A stretch of DNA of 64,000 nt, taken from assembly GCF_963576615.1 (NCBI RefSeq), contig NC_088711.1, forward strand, positions 11,588,869-11,652,868. The letters are read 5' to 3'. Position 1 is the first letter of the stretch. The number at the start of each line of letters is the position of its first letter. Positions 48,237-58,941 of this stretch are shown here, in pieces. A program made the position numbers and the translations under genes. This DNA is from Watersipora subatra (lineage: Eukaryota > Bryozoa > Gymnolaemata > Cheilostomatida > Watersiporidae). The notes under the pieces are model-generated. The model saw only the letters and a program-made list of their open reading frames with translations, had not been told where the DNA came from and searched no databases.

Positions 48237-50385
48237 AATCTGCTTTTTGCATTTTGTGATGAAATACTTATTTGCTGTTATTAATAGCTTAGTCTTTTTG
48301 ATTTCAATGAAACAATTTTTGAAAGAGACTCGATCAACATAAACTAGGTAAATGTGTTACAGCTAACAATGACTTTTATCTAAAATAAATATTAAAGTCG
48401 ACTAATTTCATCTACTACAACTGCACTAGGCTCTATCAGGCTCAAATAAGAGAAAAAATATCAACATTCAACTTTTGAGAATTATTTAGCGAACACAGAA
48501 CTACATACAGGTGTACAGTGCGTTGCTAAGGGGTCCAGAATCATTGCTCACATTGGTTGTTAAAAAGCAAGTTGGTCAAATGGAAAAATACTTATGCATA
48601 TGGTTGGTTCTATCTCAAAAGGAATTGGCTCACGGATGTAGCCATTAAAGGTGTGTAACTACAATCAGCTAATTTCTGTTCATCTCACTTTATTGTCAGT
48701 AATAATTAGCAGGTAAAACTAGAGTATCTCCGTACCTCAATCACACAGATTGGTAACAACTTTTTAATCAGTCTAAGCAGCAAACCAGTTTAATCATACA
48801 TGTATCTCTTAGTAGGTCATATGTTGCTGAGTTTATGAAGTCGTCTACCTTGGAGTACTGATGAGGCAAGAGAAGGCAACTGCGGATATAAAATCTCTCA
48901 AGTTACACTTATGAATTCATATTGGTTTTAGCCCAGTAATTTTGAATTCTTTTTTGTCATATCCATCTTTCTCTCGGAATAAAGAAAACATCTCGTGCAT
49001 CCGCAGTCACCGCGAGTATGATCATTTGCCTATTGTTATAAGTACACCTCTGCATAACATTGTATCTTTATTAACGTTAAAGAAAAGAAAATAAAAACGA
49101 AATTAGGACCGACCTCCAACAAAGAATGGTTTTATTAACTGTTACAGAAATTTAACACTTTATAATCCTGCTCGGTGCAAACAAAACTCCTACACTCCAG
49201 AATGGATGCTTTTGACACTCTGACATTGAGCACGCCACTGCTCCCTAATGCTCCCTAATGTAGTAAGAGCACAATCGTACTTTATTTTAGGGTCAGTAAA
49301 CACAGTAAAAAGACAAAATAACACCCTCCCGGAGACCAAACACTATCCCTCAATGAAGCCTGCGCACTCTTAGATGAGAAGGCACACCCTTAGACGGGGA
49401 AGGCACCCCACTATTTGAGCAACACTGGTTTAGCCTTGGGTGTACTAATATTGAAGAGGAGAAGTATGAGTCTTTGTCGTATCTAGTTGTGATCCAGAGG
49501 CTCAGGGATAAGCCAACACACTGTTGGCCATGGCATCTGCGATAGGCTATCTATTCCTCCATAAGAGTCGAGTGGAGGCAGACAGTATGACACGTCTTAG
49601 TGCTTGCACTTGGCATGCTGGAACTCTGCATTTTATTAAAATACCTGCTGTCAATCCTCCATCGTTTTTCAAATACAATAGTGCTATATTGCCTGCACTG
49701 TTTTAAAAGAAAATATGACTATTTACACAGGGCTGTATACTTTGAGTGTATTGCCTGATTAGCATGATTTGTATTATAATGCCGCTGTTGTCTCGGGCCG
49801 GTTACGGCGAAGGAGAAAAACATGTCACATCGGTTGTAAAGAAACTACACACAATCATTTGTGTTTGCTCGACAACAGCGTTATTCATTATGTAACACGG
49901 GGGCTGTAATGAAAACAGATTATATCGGAGTATTGTTCTCTAATTATTAAATATGTCAGAGGAATGTGGGCAGAAATATTAAACGTGTCAGTCCACTCAA
50001 ATAATACCAAACAAAATAACAGATTATGTTTATACAAGTCTATGGGTTTCAGGTATTATTCACCTTTGTGTATGAAAAGAAAACAAAGAATAGAAATGGA
50101 GTGAGCTGTGTGATTGACGTTGGTTTATAAATACAGGCAAGCTATTCAAACACTTTATTATTTGATAAGCACGCCACCATTGGCTACAGATTCTAAGTAT
50201 AATAAAATAAAATAGGATAATGGATAGTGTATAGAGTATAGATCTGGTCATTGCTACCCACTTTACATTTTGCCTTGTAGGTTAGGAAACCAAAGGGCTG
50301 GAAGTGAACAGCATTCGCTCTTCATTTGAGATTCTTCTGTAGAATTCTGGTCAGCATCTGTTAAAGTCTTCAATTCAGGTAATCT

Positions 50386-50485
50386 ATCTATATATATAAA
50401 TTTCAAGTTTGTCCGTCTGTTTGTCCGTCTGTTTGTCCGTCAGTATTTTTTATTATCTGTGCAACGCCGGCCATTCATCTAGTTC
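50386..50485. mobile_element. Dispersed element family R4, 100-bp deletion derivative
   Basis: Left terminus (atataaatttcaagtttgtc with cgtctgtttg repeats) is joined almost directly to the right terminus (ctgtgcaacgccggccattc), so the interior is missing. Lies about 390 bp before the gene 3 ATG. Confidence 0.5.
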
Positions 50486-50875
50486 ATTACATAGTAGACA
50501 ATGCTGGTAATAAGCAGACACTTAAATTACCAAGTAATGAATTTATTAATAGAAAACAAGGTATATGATGGACAGTTGGAATATTTGTTTCTAACCTTTG
50601 CATTCTTTTTGGCTCATCACCTGTATATGTATTTGGGTTCATTAAAGAATGCTATACTTGTGTTAGCTCCATTAATATTGTAAGCAACTCATCATAATGC
50701 GGTACATGACAGCTCCAATCTTTTTAAGGTGATAGCAAAACATAAGGATCTCATCACTACTTGTTCTCAGCAGGTTAAGGTGAATGTATAGACATGATTT
50801 TTCTACCTCATAGGGTATACTATAAGTTTTACAATATGTATGTATGACATGTTTTTTGTGTGACAGAGCTAGATT

Positions 50876-50996
50876 ATGGCAGCGTATAGGTGGGTCAACA
50901 CAGGGAAGATGGATAAAATAATTGGACGACTTCAAAAGAAAACAGTTGCTTACAAGGCATCCAATGCATGGTTTGATAATCAACAAATTAATGTTG
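50876..50996 (+). CDS. Gene 3 exon 1
   Basis: ATG opens MAAYRWVNTGKMDKIIG, with an in-frame TAG six bases upstream fixing the start. The segment GRLQKKTVAYKASNAWFDNQ is a degenerate form of the later core repeat. The exon ends GTTG before gtaagt, phase 1. A possible acceptor (tgtgacag) at about 50866 means part of the 5' leader may be on an upstream exon. Confidence 0.75.
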
Positions 50997-53900
50997 GTAA
51001 GTACACCTTCAATATCAGCAGACACATGCACATACTGGCACTAAAACCTGGTTGCAGCAAACACCCGCACATACTGGCACTAAAGCTGGTTGCAGCAGAC
51101 ACCTGCACATACTGGCACTAAAACTGGTTGCAGCAGACACCTGCACATACTGGCACTAAAACCTGGTTGCAGCAGACACCTGCACATACTGACACTAAAA
51201 TCTGGTTGCAGCAGACATCTGTAAATGTTGGCACTAAAACCTGGTTGCAGCAGACACCCGCACATTCTGACACTAAAAACTGATTGCAGCAGACACCTGC
51301 ACATTCTGGCACTAAAACCTGGTTGCAGCTGACACCTGCACATACTGACATTAAAATCTGGTTGCAGCAGTCACCTTTATATGTTGGCACTAAAACCTGG
51401 TTGCAGCAGACACCTGCACATACTGACACTAAAATCTTGTTGCATCAGACATCTGTAAATGTTAGCACTAAAACCGGGTTGCAGCAGACACCTGCACACA
51501 CTGGCACTAAAGCTGGCTAAAACCGGGTTGCAGCAGACCCCCCTGCATATCTTCTTCTTTCGGTTTTTCTCATTTAGGTGTCGCCGCTGCAAATGGTTTA
51601 TACTGCTACATAATATATTGTGATCTTTTGGGTATGAGATTGGCACAGGAACAGTTGTGGCTGGAAGCCCTTCCTATCACCAACAGTGGTTCTTCGGTGA
51701 TTCGAACCACTGATCTACTGATTGCATACCCGCGGTTACTCCCATTAATTATGTGTAGACACTTGCACATATTGACACTAAAACTGGTTGCAAAAGACAC
51801 CTACGTATACTGGCGCTAAAAACAGGTCACGACAGACACCTTTATACACTGGCACTACAAACTGGATGTAGCTTGTTCATGGTGGCAGACAAACGCTGCA
51901 TATACAAACATGCAAACCGAGTAGCCAGCAGACATCCATATAAGTTGGCATGGAAAATGGTAGTAAGAGGTCACATGAAAAGTCAAACACTTGCATAGGC
52001 TGGCAACACAAGTAACATGCAGAGGTCTGTATACATTAAGCTGGAGAAATGAATTGTTGCATATATTACTATGGTAGTAGTTGCCTTGGAGTATTTTTCG
52101 TGAGTGTATTTATAGCTTTGTTTGACCTGACTGGCTTTAACAAAAACATCAGCAGACGTGTCTATTGCTTTCTTAAAGCAATTCTTTTCATCACATCGAG
52201 TGAGAATAATGATATTAGCTTGAGTTCTTCTGGATGCAAAAGTCAAGTGGTTCATTAGAGCAAGACTGAAAATAATGACCAGTTTGTGAAAACTGTTATA
52301 GATTATTCATGCTAAAGGTGGAAGCAGGTGGTACTGACCTCAGGGCCTCAAACACAGCCAACACTTTGCGCTCACTCCTTAGCTACTGTATATAAATTAA
52401 ACTTTCAAGTGTGTCATCGGGTTAATATAAGTCGTATTATTTGTGCTGATCACTGACCAGCCAGTGTAAGTCACTGACCAGCCAGTGACTTACACTTCAC
52501 TGACGGACTAGAGTAGTGATGAAAGCTGCCTTGAACTTATCTACACATAATTCTCTTGAGACGAAGAGGTTGCATTCAGCAAGGTTGTGATGTGACTATA
52601 TGACTAAGTCAAACGCTTTATTCACTAACCCTTTGCTTCTTGTTTCCGATAATTCCAGATTACATCCAAAAGCATGACCCAAATGCTCTACAAAGTGTGC
52701 GCAAGAGAAGTAGGTCCGAGTCTCTTGAGAAAATTAACAGGAGAGTGTCAAGGCCAACTACTGCAAGCCATGCCTCGAGGCACGACTTTGATGCGCAAGA
52801 CTGTCACATCGATTACCTTAAAAAGACCTGTAAGTTGGTTGTGTGTAGTCAGTGTTAACGTATCTCTCATTTTAGTAAAGTGTCTCTAGTCTGATGAAAA
52901 TAGATGTCATCTCTGAGTAAGGTGTCTCTGGTCTGATGAGAATACATGTCATCTCTGAATAGTTTCTCTGATCTGATGAGAATACATGTCATCTCTGAGT
53001 AAAGTGTCTCTGGTCTGATGAGAATACATGTCATCTCTGAATAGTTTCTCTGATCTGATGAGAATACATGTCATCTCTGAGTAAAGTGTCTCTGGTCTGA
53101 TGAGAATACATGTCATCTCTGAGTAAAGTTTCTCTGGTCTGATGAGAATACATGTCATCTCTGAGTAAAGTTTCTCTGGTCTGATGAGAATACATGTGAT
53201 TTCTGAGTAAAGTGTCTCTGGTCTGATGAAAATACATGTCATCTCTGAGTAGTTTCTCTGATCTGATGAGAATACATGTCTTCCCTGAGTAAAGTTTCTC
53301 TGGTCTGATGAGAATACATGTCATCTCTGAGTAAAGTGTCTCTGGTCTGATGAAAATACATGTCATCTCTGAGTAAAGTGTCTCTGGTCTGATGAGAATA
53401 CATGTCATCTCTGAGTAAAGTGTCTCTGGTCTGATGAAAATACATGTCATCTCTGAGTAGTTTCTCTGGTCTGATGAGAATACATGTCTTCTCTGAGTAA
53501 AGTTTCTCTGGTCTGATGAGAATACATGTCATCTCTGAGTAAAGTGTCTCTGGTCTGATGAAAATACATGTCATCTCTGAGTAAAGTGTCTCTGGTCTGA
53601 TGAGAATACATGTCATCTCTGAGTAAAGTGTCTCTGGTCTGATGAAAATACATGTCGTCTCTGAGTAAAGTGTCTCTGGTCTGATGAGAATACATGTCAT
53701 CTCTGAGTAAAGCGTCTCTGGTCTGATGAGAATACATGTGATTTTTGAGTAAAGTTTCTCTAATCTGATGAGAATACATGTCATCTATGAGTAAATTGTC
53801 AGATTTGGTGAGAAACTGAGAATACATATTCTACTAATAGTTTAGATTACGTAGTCGTCTCCCCAAAATTTTACCTGAAAGTCTTTATGTGTTAAAATTA

Positions 53901-56900
53901 CACTTTGTAAAATATTTTGAAGTTGTCAGCCGGACAACTGTAACAGACTAGCCATGCAATGGTAAACACAAAAGCCATCTTTGCATTTCCTTCAACAATA
54001 ATCAGGATATACTATGATTAGTAGTAAAACAAGGTTCTTTGCAGATTTTAGTGAAAGCGGTTTAGCATTCCAGCAGTTGCCTCCCTTGCCTGATCTTCAC
54101 TGATAGCATTGCTTGGCAGATTAGTTTCCTTGGACTTGGAGACAGTAGAGGGTACACAGTTTGCGTTTACATAGAATGTTTTTTTAGACATGGAGAAGGT
54201 AGAGGGTACACAGTTTGCTTTTACATAGAACGACCTTTGGGCTACAATAGTTGAACAGATTAGACTTAGGGCAGGAATCGTCTTCTTTTGCCCTAAATGC
54301 TTTTTCTGAACCAATACTCACCAGCTAATCTTTTGAGTCACAGAGCTTAAGCATAGACATAACGATCTGCCTTTTATAGAGAGAGTTTTGATAGCTTTAT
54401 CTGTATTTATTCTTTGGTAGTTACACTACAGAGCTGCTATGTTTGAAGAACCAATCAGAATGCTGGAATTAACAGATGTAGCCAATAAGGAGCAGATTGT
54501 TATAAGGTGCTCATTGGCTTATGAATACCAGTAGTCCATTTAAAATATACACATTCTAGTAATGATGATTATTCAATAGATTCTTCTGTTGCAGTGCCGT
54601 ATAACTACCCTGTGGAAGCAAGAAGTGTAAGTAGCTCCGATGATCTACAATCAATAGGTGAAAAGCTCTCCCGAGAAACATCAGCCTCAAAGGCTGCCAG
54701 GCACGATTTCGATGCTCAACGTGAACATGTAAAGTACCTAGAAAAAACTGACCCAAAATACCCCGGGCATAGTAAGTTTTGCAGGTTTAGATTAACCACT
54801 TGACTACCTGCTGAGACAAACTTTTTAACAGCTTTATAACAAACCCAGCTCGTTGAGTGGCATGCGCGAGACAATCGCTGATCTATTAAAATTTCCATGC
54901 ACAATTAAAGAAATACTATTTCATGTGGTTTTGAGTGTGGTTAGGTGTTAGCATGTAAGTAATGACAAGTGAAGTTTAGTTACTGAGAATTAAAATTTAA
55001 ATGTAAAAGGTACAACTAGTTATGTTAGAGCTATCTACAGTGACGGACAAAATAGTTTGGATGCAACTGTTCAATAAGCAAATTTTGGCCAAATTTGTTA
55101 TTTTGACATATTCAGTGCCTCAAGCTTTTTATTAAAAGTGCGACAATTGGTGGTGGTTGTAAATATGCTTCCTTAAATGGTGTTTAACTTGACCAGAAAA
55201 TGATGAAATTAAACTCGTGAGATTATTAACAGTACAGTATAAGGAATCAGAATATATAGTTTTGGGTATCTGGAAAAAACTTGAAAGTAATTCATGCCGA
55301 AAGCTGTAAAACCTTGAATTGCTGATTGCGTCTCAACTATTCTGTCTGCACTGTATGCATGTAAATATAACTTTTTGTTGCTATTGATAATCATCAACCA
55401 AATGATACTTTTCATTGCGTGCCAAAAGAAAAAATTAACAATCAAAAGACAGAAATCAGGAATAATTGAGTGAATTGAAAAGATATATTTTAAAAGTTAG
55501 TATCTAGGGTTAGTGAATTGAAGGTTGTAGTAAGAGAAAGTTCATAAACTGAAACATACAATGGTGGATGTAGTAAGCTGGTGTCACGAAATAGAAAACG
55601 GTGTTTGTCATTTGTGCAGAAGGATAAATATAAGTACTCTGGACATAATGTAGTTTACGAAGGATTTTGAAATCTGTAGCACAAATGCGAAAACGAGCAA
55701 ATTTTGGATAAAGCAAAATGTTCAAAGATTTTAAAATAAATCTGTAAATAATAAGAACATGCAAATCAAGGTTAATTGGTTAATTACTTTGTTAAAGTCT
55801 GCTGGTGACTTTTCATTAGCCTAGCGATTCAAATTAGCCTTCTTTATTGGTGCAATCACTACCAGCCAAACCTGAACTTTCTTGACACTTAAAAATATAC
55901 TCATACTAATGGAATATCTAGCGTTGCACGGATATTAAAAACAGCTTATAAACAGTGGCAGGTAATGTAGCTGCCTGCCACTAGCCATTAGCCTTGCACA
56001 TTGCTAATGGCTAATTTGAGTAAGCTAGACTTATTAATAAGAGCCATGAGAGCAAGCTTTAAAGATGTTGTGCTGTAATGCAGAGTGCTATGCGTATTTT
56101 CACCCAGATAATGACTCATATCGCCTACTGAATCAATCACACCTCGTGTAGCTGAATGGGTTAGTTTATTGCCTGGTGAACAAGAGGTTCTGAGAAAAAT
56201 ATACTCATACTAATGGAATATCTAGCGTTGCACGGATATTAAAAACAGCTTATAAACAGTGGCAGGTAATGTAGCTGCCTGCCACTAGCCATTAGCCTTG
56301 CACATTGCTAATGGCTAATTTGAGTAAGCTAGACTTATTAATAAGAGCCATGAGAGCAAGCTTTAAAGATGTTGTGCTGTAATGCAGAGTGCTATGCGTA
56401 TTTTCACCCAGATAATGACTCATATCGCCTACTGAATCAATCACACCTCGTGTAGCTGAATGGGTTAGTTTATTGCCTGGTGAACAAGAGGTTCTGAGAT
56501 CAAATCTTCTGTGAAACAGATCCTTCATTCCAAGATTTCAACAACTATCATAAATAGCTTTAATAGAATCACAGACAGACATTGAGATTTATATAATTAT
56601 ATAGATGATTTAAAAGCTGTAGTTGTTGACATTTCAAGTCAGTGAAAGATTTGTACAATTTCGTTTTACAGAAAAGTATGGATTTCGACGTAAAACAGCG
56701 CCTTTCATTCACATCACAGATGAAACGGAGGTAACAGCCCTTGGAGAGAAGTTATCAAAAGAAACTACAGCCTCCAAGGCAGCGAGACATGATTTTGATA
56801 ATCAACGCGAGCATGTCAAGTATTTAGAAAAGATCGATCCCAACTATCCAGGAAACAGTGAGCAAACATTTCGAGTTTTAGCTTTCAGCTTTGGAACTTT

Positions 56901-58722
56901 AAACTAAAGCGGTGCAGAGTAAGATAAATAAGAAACACTCTAGTTTGAGCAATTCAGCTTACACGAGTGGTTTAAAAACAACATAATTAGACATAGACTT
57001 CATGGTAGGCCTTAGCCTGCCTTGACAAACTGTTGCTTTTGCGGAGTTGTCCCCCGGCAAGCGCGGCCAGCAAAACAACTGTTGTTTTGCTTGCCGCGCT
57101 TGCTGGGGGACAACTCCGCAAAAACAGCAGTTTGTCAAGACAGGCTAGGTAGGCCTACTTTGAGCTGGATTGAGTATAGCTCCTGTTCATCTTCAGCTTC
57201 CTCAAAAGTATTTCAATTAAAAAGAAGTTTATGCAGTTGTTCAATCAGCAAGGCCAAGCCAGAAGACTGAACTCTTAATTCAACCCTTTGGCAAATATAT
57301 CTGACTATACACGTTGAACATTATAATATAATTATATATATAATTGTAAATTGTAACGTCCCCACTCGTTGTGAATTTCTAAAACTAATTTATATAGTTA
57401 ATGACTAGCTTATTGTCATTGCTATTGCAGAAAAGTATGGCTTTAGAAAGAAGGCGGCGCCATTTGTAACAGTCACCTCAGAATCTGAAGTGATTGCTCT
57501 TGGAGAGAAATTATCAAAGGAGACAGCAGCTTCTAAAGCAGCACGCTATGATTTCGATGCACAGAAAGAGCATGTGAAGTATATTGAGAACAATGATCCG
57601 AATTACCCAGGAAACAGTAAGTATAAGTTGACAAAGTAGCATTTCAGAACTTGTAATGAAACTATCTATCAGATTGAAAATGATTTTTTTTATTTAATAA
57701 GAATTAAGAACGTTTTGATTTGGATAATAATAAAAAAAACATTTTTAAAAATTATTTTAATAATATATAAGAACTAAAGTTCTTATATAAACTAATCTAT
57801 ATTCTTATATTAGATTAGTACAAGACTTTTTATCTGAATGAATGTCACCTCATGAAGGTCATTTTATTCTAGTTGACTTGAATGTGCTTGTAATGAGCTG
57901 TAAAAAAAACGCTGGCTTCTCATCTATTTTTTAGGTTAGGTTAGAAAAAATTCAATTATTGGTTTATTGGAGAGTACAAAAATATCTATTTATGTGTTTT
58001 TCTTGTATAAGGATTATATTTACACAAATCATACCTCCAATCTGCTTGACCATCCATTACATACCTACTTCCCAAAAAAAAACCCAACATCCATACAAGA
58101 CACCAACACCTTGCCATTTTACATTATAGAACAGTGTTATGCAAAATAAGATTTTTTAAAATACCCATAATTTATTTATTGTTTTTTGTCTCTACTTTGC
58201 TTTAAACGACATTAATCAGTGTAATATATAATATAATATATAATAGAATCAGTGTAAATATAGTTAGTATTTATCTACTATACACATCTATATATATATT
58301 ATACTAATATATATCTTACATTTTAATTTAAACATAGACTTGCTCTTTTTCACAAATTTCTACTTTTTATTAATCAATGAATTACAGCTCTTGTGCAATT
58401 TAGCGTTGACATGCAAAGAGCCTTGTTTGGTTCTCCTTTAGAGAAGTATGGCTTCAGACGCAGGATGGCACCATTTAGAGCCATATCAAACACTGAAGAG
58501 TTGGGTGAACTTAATCAGAGACTAACAAAACCGACTGTAGCTAGCGAAGGTGGAAAATCACTGCAGAATAAAGAATACTTGTACGTCCCACCAGTTTACA
58601 CCTCAGCTTTCCCCGAGGTTAAAAATGGAGACACTAAATACAAAGGCACACTAAAGATATCTTCGGCTAAGCTTCAGGAGAGCGTGGAAAGACTCAGTCG
58701 GCTCCCTAAGAGATACCAATAA
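50876..58722 (+). CDS. Gene 3: modular repeat protein, one repeat per exon (6 coding exons)
   Basis: Coding exons are 50876-50996, 52659-52829, 54595-54771, 56672-56857, 57431-57616 and 58442-58722: 1122 nt, 373 residues. There is an in-frame TAG just before the ATG (50870-50872). Every internal junction is phase 1. The protein has no signal peptide or membrane segment and is highly charged. Repeats share the core L-(S)-(K/R)-x-T-x-A-S-K-A-A-R-H-D-F-D-x-Q-x-E-H-V-K-Y-L-E, and the central ones also have K-K-Y-G-F-R-(R/K)-x-x-A-P-F. The first and last repeats are degenerate. Short linear repeats of this sort occur in axonemal and microtubule-binding proteins, but I do not recognise the family and assign no function. 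AATAAA at 58936 marks a likely 3' end. Exon structure confidence is high. Confidence 0.8.
51013..51535. repeat. 39-bp minisatellite in gene 3 intron 1, about 13 copies
   Basis: Unit gcagacacctgcacatactg plus gcactaaaacctggttgca. Begins about 16 bases after the exon 1 donor. Diverged copies resume at 51755-51860 beyond a SINE-like interruption. Unit length divisible by three gives long spurious frames on both strands. Confidence 0.92.
51620..51755 (-). mobile_element. tRNA-like SINE fragment inside the 39-bp array
   Basis: The minus-strand box B motif (ggttcgaatcacc) and a box A-like region (gcgggtatgcaatcagtaga) interrupt the 39-bp minisatellite, which continues at 51755. Confidence 0.35.
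51755..51860. repeat. Continuation of the 39-bp array
   Basis: Two to three diverged units (acttgcacatattgacacta, ggttgcaaaagacacct) after the insertion. Confidence 0.7.
52456..52497. repeat. Hairpin before gene 3 exon 2
   Basis: cagtgtaagtcactg pairs with cagtgacttacact around a short loop. About 160 bp upstream of the exon. Confidence 0.55.
52659..52829 (+). CDS. Gene 3 exon 2
   Basis: The exon is 171 nt, phase 1-1, between ataattccag and gtaagt. It joins exon 1 as G+AT = Asp. It contains the repeat core as RRVSRPTTASHASRHDFDAQ, preceded by a basic serine-rich stretch (RKRSRSES). Confidence 0.8.
52875..53800. repeat. 42-bp minisatellite in gene 3 intron 2, about 22 copies
   Basis: Unit gtaaagtgtctctggtctga, then tgagaatacatgtcatctct and ga, with variants (ttctctg, gaaaata) and some shorter units. 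Begins about 45 bases after the exon 2 donor. Minus-strand frames of up to 181 codons come from the 14-codon period. Confidence 0.92.
54112..54232. repeat. Two-copy repeat of about 60 bp
   Basis: The segment gtagagggtacacagtttgc plus (g/t)tttacatagaa occurs twice about 60 bp apart. Confidence 0.7.
54595..54771 (+). CDS. Gene 3 exon 3
   Basis: The exon is 177 nt, phase 1-1, between cttctgttgcag and gtaagt. It has a serine/aspartate-rich start and a good repeat core (GEKLSRETSASKAARHDFD), then REHVKYLEK and ending YPGH. It lacks the KYGFRRK opening of the following exons. Confidence 0.85.
55450..55635. mobile_element. Dispersed repeat family R3, copy 2
   Basis: Second copy of the repeat at 39195-39405, in gene 3 intron 3, same orientation with moderate divergence and small deletions. 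Confidence 0.5.
55891..56498. repeat. Perfect 304-bp tandem duplication
   Basis: Units 55891-56194 and 56195-56498 appear identical by eye. Each holds the R4 terminal core inverted (gttgcacggatattaaaaac), two short palindromes, and a tRNA-like stretch (gtagctgaatgggttagttt). Identity means the duplication is very recent, gene-converted, or an assembly artefact. In gene 3 intron 3, 174 bp before exon 4. Confidence 0.85.
56672..56857 (+). CDS. Gene 3 exon 4
   Basis: The exon is exactly 186 nt (62 codons), phase 1-1, between cgttttacag and gtgagc. It opens KYGFRRKTAPF and carries GEKLSKETTASKAARHDF, then REHVKYLEK and YPGN. It is near-identical in layout and length to exon 5, so the two come from a recent exon duplication. 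Confidence 0.88.
57005..57155. mobile_element. Near-perfect 151-bp hairpin in gene 3 intron 4
   Basis: The sequence is almost a complete palindrome around base 57080, with arms of about 75 bp and few mismatches. It is far more G+C rich (gttgtccccc, gcaagcgcggc) than its surroundings. It behaves like a very short MITE. If transcribed with gene 3 it would form a long double-stranded RNA stem. Confidence 0.75.
57431..57616 (+). CDS. Gene 3 exon 5
   Basis: The exon is 186 nt, phase 1-1, between attgctattgcag and gtaagt. It opens KYGFRKKAAPF and has the core GEKLSKETAASKAARYDF, then KEHVKYIEN and YPGN. It is a direct sister of exon 4. Confidence 0.88.
58442..58722 (+). CDS. Gene 3 exon 6 (last)
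   Basis: Acceptor ggttctcctttag gives A+AG = Lys and continues KYGFRRRMAPF, then a diverged core (NQRLTKPTVASEGG) and a unique C-terminus with tyrosines and lysines, ending LSRLPKRYQ and TAA. An alternative acceptor at 58387 would add residues without likeness to other repeats, so 58441/58442 is preferred. Confidence 0.82.
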
Positions 58723-58935
58723 TAGACCTATGGATAAATTCACGGCTTTCGCTGCAATACAGCAATCTTTAATTTATAGAGATTTTCGACATTTCCTGTA
58801 ATTTTTCCAAAAATCTTTGGCATGAATGAATATCTGCCCAAAGAGGCTTCAAGACCTGCATTTGACTCACATTGTCATTACTGGGTCCTGACCGGTATGA
58901 ATTGCACATAGATGATAATTGTATAATAGCTTGTA

Positions 58936-58941
58936 AATAAA
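58936..58941 (+). terminator. Polyadenylation signal of gene 3
   Basis: AATAAA lies 214 bases after the gene 3 stop and is the first canonical hexamer downstream of it. Confidence 0.5.

Larger units (their letters stand above)
46143..50385. other. Spacer between genes 2 and 3
   Basis: Holds the duplications at 47.7-48.2 kb and a SINE-like fragment. A stretch near 50280-50380 ending ttcaattcag before gtaatc could be a non-coding first exon of gene 3, but this is not supported beyond the donor. Confidence 0.4.

Noticed and set aside
51080-51646. Cysteine-rich repeat frames on both strands
   Set aside because: They are by-products of the 39-bp minisatellite in gene 3 intron 1. The C-R-C-L-L-Q pattern is not related to the cysteine modules of genes 1 and 2.
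53031-53827. Minus-strand frames of 126-181 codons
   Set aside because: They are translations of the 42-bp minisatellite; the period is a multiple of three, no start context or flanking gene structure exists, and the array is in a gene 3 intron.
57022-57270. 82-codon frame
   Set aside because: It translates the 151-bp hairpin and flanking intron of gene 3.
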